A stretch of DNA of 64,000 bases from Actinomucor elegans (lineage: Eukaryota; Mucoromycota; Mucoromycetes; Mucorales; Mucoraceae): assembly GCA_026027325.1 (NCBI GenBank), contig JAMSLZ010000008.1, forward strand, positions 434,001 to 498,000, written 5' to 3'. Below the pieces are notes generated by a model, which did not search any database, was not told the origin of the DNA, and saw only the letters and a program-made list of their open reading frames with translations. The position numbers were made by a program, and so were the translations under genes. Shown one piece after another: positions 60,414 to 64,000 of the stretch; positions within the stretch are counted from its first letter, which is position 1, and every line of letters begins with the position of its first letter.

Positions 60414-62889
60414 ATGAGCATCTCGGTTGAAATTTTGAAAAAAGAGCTAGAGAGTATCGAAGAAAGTAAAGTATCATAGTTTTTAGTATTCAAATGACAT
60501 CTAATGCGTCTTGCAATTGTTAAAGATGACTCGATTCTCCAATCAGTTTCTGCTTTAAATCAACTCATACAGGAACAAGGCGTAAAGAACTGGGATCTTG
60601 GTACGATTGCATGTAAAAATTTGGCTGACGCGTTACGTGTTGGTAAGTGTAAAGAAAGATACTGAATTACAGCCACACATACTCAAGCTACGACTTCGTC
60701 TTAGCAACCGTACGTACACCTCTCGGTGAAGCAGGTGTCATCGAAAGTCTGTCAGAGCTATTGAAAATCGCTTCAGGGCAGCAAACAAAGTTCCAGGTAC
60801 AGGCGCTTCGAGTACTAGGAAATCTATGTTTCGATAATGGTAAGCAGTAGCAAATATCCTTGATAAAGTGACAACATATTGACATAAAGCATAGAAAATA
60901 ATCGAAAGCGCGTAAAGGATGCTGGTATCATCACAACTGTAGCAACTTATCTTGACAGCTCACAACCAGATTTGATTCGCACTGTATGTGGTTTTTATTT
61001 GAACAGCAGCATGGACTATGGTAAAAGACAGAAACCGAGTAGATTGCATTTGTCTACAATAATCTTTTGAATAGCTCCTATTCAGATCGAGATTGCCGAA
61101 TCTGGGGCTGCTAAGGGCCTTATACAACTGATCCAACCAGGTAAAGAGGATGATGGATCAATTACAATGGCTATTAAAGTAGTGGATAATTTGGTGGCTG
61201 AAGGTGAGTAAAGCCATATGAGTGATTTCAGGAATCTATCGAACACTCACTTAATAATGTCTTGATTAGATGCTGCTCGCAAGGTTTTAGCAACACCTTC
61301 ATCAGTCAGAATCTATATTACCATGATGGAACATCTATACAAGTTTGAAGAGTATTTGGACAATTTAGATATGTTGGAAAACTTGGCTGATACACTTCTT
61401 CAGATCATTATGGACGACGGTAATGGGGATTAGTCAAACTGGAAAGAATATTCACTCGGCTAATACGATCATTTGTGTATAGATAACCTTCAAAACGAAA
61501 TTATAGATATGGGTGCTTTGAATACATTGTTGGACTTCCTTGAAAATACTGAGATTGAAATCAGTGACAAAGAAGAAAAGGAAAAACTGGAGGAGGTTCG
61601 CAAGACAATTAGTAAGATCTCGATCTATGCTACTTCCACAGACTCTAAAATGGACGAGCTCTACAACAACCGTCAAGTTTTAGCCAGATTTTTAAGTATG
61701 GCAGAGAGTAAGTCAGAAGTAGTACATCAGTGTGCGGTTTACGCTCTTGGAAACCTTGCTAGATCAGGTAAAAGGCTCGAACAAAACTTGGAATACTAGA
61801 ATATTTTATACTAACTGCAATCAAGACGAACACTGTATTGAGTTGGTTGAAAAATACAACCTATCAAAGCTGTTATTGAACTTATACCAGTCTACTGAGA
61901 ATGCCACCTTTCAATATGCCATACTTGGTTGCTTAAAGCACTTGTGTCTTCCTGCTTCCAATAAAGATATTATTGGGTCTGATGATTGCATCAGTATTCT
62001 TTCTCCTGTGCTTGAAGAATCCAAAGATATGCTGAAAAGAAATCAATTCTTAACCATTGGGATTATTAAGCTGCTTTGTATTGGTAATTGTAAGTGTTTG
62101 GATATCTCAACATTAGCAGCCTAATTATTGACTTGTTATTATAGATAAAAATGCCAAGGCAGTGGTGGAAAATGGAGCTCTGTCTCTTGTCATATCGTTC
62201 ATCAAGAGAGTGGACGATGTAGCAGCAAAGAGTGAAGCTACTCGAGTGTTGACTAACTTGGTCAAGACTGTTTGGGTTCAAAAAGATAATCAAACTTTAA
62301 GAAGACAGATTATTGATATGCAAATTATCGAGCCTATTATTGAGCTTATTCGAACATCTACCTTCCCCATCTTAAAAAATGATGGTCTTATGGCTTTGAC
62401 TTTAATCTTTTCTGATCTCGAGTCTAAAGATGTATTAGCTAATGGTATGTGTGATGAAAGAACTGTTTCCTATGTGTATTAATTTTAATTCTTTAGCTTT
62501 ACCCTTGATTACTGCCGAACCACCTATCATCGATATCAGTCAAGAAGACGAAAAAGAGAATGAGTCTCAATCACAACAAAAACCCGAGCTTCGATCATTT
62601 TTGAATGTTGCAGTAGATGACATCTGCTCTAATAACAGCGAGCTCCCTATCCAAATTAAATGCAATATTTGTGTGTTGCTTCTCAAGATTGTTCAGGCCG
62701 CTGAATCTTGTAAGTCTTTCATTTGAACATGATTGAAAAGCGCGTTTCTTATTCTTTTAAACTATAGTACAAAACCAGGCCACTATCGAAGCGATTAGAT
62801 CATCCGCAGCAAGTAGACTCGGGCTTATCGCTGACGATTCAGAACTGTACAAATACGCACATACTTTAGTAGAAGCTTTAAAACAATAA
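60414..62889 (+). CDS. Armadillo-repeat protein, RAP1GDS1 (SmgGDS)-like
   Basis: Eleven exons: 60414-60465, 60526-60642, 60705-60839, 60895-61020, 61075-61203, 61270-61419, 61483-61767, 61826-62089, 62145-62444, 62497-62709, 62768-62889; 630 residues. Every one of the ten introns is in phase 1. The start at 60414 (MSISVEILKKELESI) is chosen because it splices in frame into exon 2; an ATG at 60504 would lie inside the first intron. The protein is helical throughout with armadillo landmarks: ALRVLGNLCFDN, AGIITTVATYL, ESGAAKGLIQLI, HQCAVYALGNLARS, NGALSLVISFIKR, ATRVLTNLVKTVW. The layout matches SmgGDS, which chaperones prenylated small GTPases and promotes nucleotide exchange on RhoA. The family is likely; the activity in fungi is not established here. 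Confidence 0.85.
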
Positions 62890-63229
62890 AAATGAAGAGC
62901 GTTTCCTTAATTGTACAAGCAATAACAAAAGCTTTTTTTGTTTTCTATATAAATGCTAGAAGCCGAGTAATGAAAGATAATCCGTTTATTTGAATGTATA
63001 CTCTGCAGCAGAGTACCTAAATATGAGAGATTGATTAAATGAACCTATGTACAAACGTATTCATATAGCGCTATATATTACATTCGAATGTTTTCTTAGT
63101 ACCAAATTGGTGAAATCATAACAAATATACTGTTTAAGTAATCCTCAATGCTAAGGACTAAGTAACTCAGATATATTTCGTCTTTTGCCTTTCGTTATTA
63201 ATTTTTGATCGTGTCTTCAGTATATAATC
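62890..63229. other. Intergenic between SmgGDS-like and chitin synthase genes
   Basis: 340 bp, AT-rich, 3' flank of one gene and promoter of the next. Nothing else recognised. Confidence 0.55.
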
Positions 63230-64000
63230 ATGTCATCGAACGAAGAATCATCAACAGGCGGTTGGTTTTCAGGCTGGTTCTCTAGTACCAAAGCGAAAGA
63301 TGAGGAAAATCAACCGATCAATAGCAATCAAACCTTACCCGAGAGCAACTATGCCAGAAACCAACAAACGTTATCATCGCTTAGCTCTCAGAGAGCAACC
63401 TCTTCAAAAGCTACTGTTTCGCGAGAGAAACCCGATAGAAACAGTGCTGCAACGCTTGTGCGGACAGACACAGAATCTTACTTGGATGCTCCAACTTCTC
63501 AGCGCCATCAGCAAGGCGGTGTTCTTCGAAGAAAAGTGACTCGTCGACTACAGCTTACTAATAACAATCTCGTTATTGACTGTCCTATTCCAGATAAACT
63601 CTTCGGCGCTTTGACGTTCAATGATCACGACGAATATTCACAGCTTCGATATACAGCAGCGACGTGTGAGCCAGACGAGTTTGAAGCAAAAGGATTCACT
63701 CTTCGACCCAAGATATACAACCGAGAGACAGAACTCTTTATTGTGATGACCATGTATAATGTAAACTAATTTTGTTATATTCTATTGGATATCTTTAACA
63801 CTGTTAGTGCTATAGGAAGACGAGATCTTGTTTACGCGCACAATGCATGGTGTCATGAAAAACATAGCCCATATCTGTAGTTTGAAAAAGAACGCTATGT
63901 GGGGTCCTGAAGGATGGAAGAAAATTGTAGTATGTATTGTGGCGGACGGTAGACAAGTGGTGAATAAGAGAGTTTTGAATGTTCTAGCGTCTATGGGTGT
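63230..64000 (+). CDS. Chitin synthase, N-terminal part (cut by right edge)
   Basis: Exon 1 63230-63760 and exon 2 from 63816 to the window end, 55-bp intron; 238 residues visible. After a Ser/Gln-rich leader come [19 protein letters not shown] and then [20 protein letters not shown] with [38 protein letters not shown] and [13 protein letters not shown]. These are the Chitin_synth_1N region and the beginning of the GT2 catalytic domain of family I chitin synthases (classes I-III), plasma-membrane enzymes that polymerise UDP-GlcNAc. The QxxRW catalytic motif and membrane segments lie beyond the edge. Confidence 0.95.

Overview
This window looks like nuclear DNA of an early-diverging filamentous fungus, most likely Mucoromycota (Mucorales type). 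The evidence is very AT-rich sequence, many short spliceosomal introns (about 47-76 bp, GTAAG-like donors, a few CTAAC/CTGAC-like branch sites), Q/N/S-rich regulators, an AreA/NIT2-type GATA factor, Atg13, a chitin synthase and a Cys-free but RRM-rich NGR1/NAM8-type protein. There are no operons, no recognisable rRNA or tRNA genes and no CRISPR array.

Layout, left to right. 1-15 kb: an RRM protein cut by the left edge, an ABHD4/5-type alpha/beta hydrolase, 4 kb of gene-free DNA with a decayed tandem repeat, the GATA factor, an AVT/SLC38-type amino-acid transporter, then another tandem-repeat array and two broken Tc1/mariner fragments facing each other. 15-33 kb: ARP5 (INO80 complex), ATG13, a short RhoGEF, PDCD7 (U11-59K type) overlapping tail to tail with DML1/misato, and a LENG1-like spliceosomal protein. 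33-43 kb: an NDT80/PhoG-family factor, a divergent BRE/BABAM2-like protein, a DUF202 membrane protein and an unrecognised 107-residue protein. 43-53 kb: about 5 kb of gene-free DNA, the mitochondrial ATPase AFG1 and the TFIIF large subunit. 53-64 kb: RPL26, TFIIS, NF-YA/HAP2, another repeat array, an Asp-rich secreted protein, a SmgGDS-like armadillo protein and the start of a chitin synthase.

The genes do not form a pathway cluster. Several belong to transcription and splicing (TFIIF-alpha, TFIIS, NF-YA, ARP5, PDCD7, LENG1), others to nutrient response and recycling (AreA, NDT80-like, AVT, ATG13). Exon joins were worked out by hand: for every multi-exon gene listed the joined length is a multiple of three and the joined reading frame is open, but no transcript evidence was available.

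The most unusual unexplained structure is a degenerate repeat with a period of about 155-181 bp. It lies in four tandem clusters (two orientations) and as scattered single copies confined to gene-free DNA. Secondary points of interest are the BRE-like gene, the minor-spliceosome PDCD7 gene, a gene whose ten introns are all in phase 1, a start codon followed directly by an intron, and a perfect CCG/CGG-centred palindrome just upstream of the LENG1-like gene.
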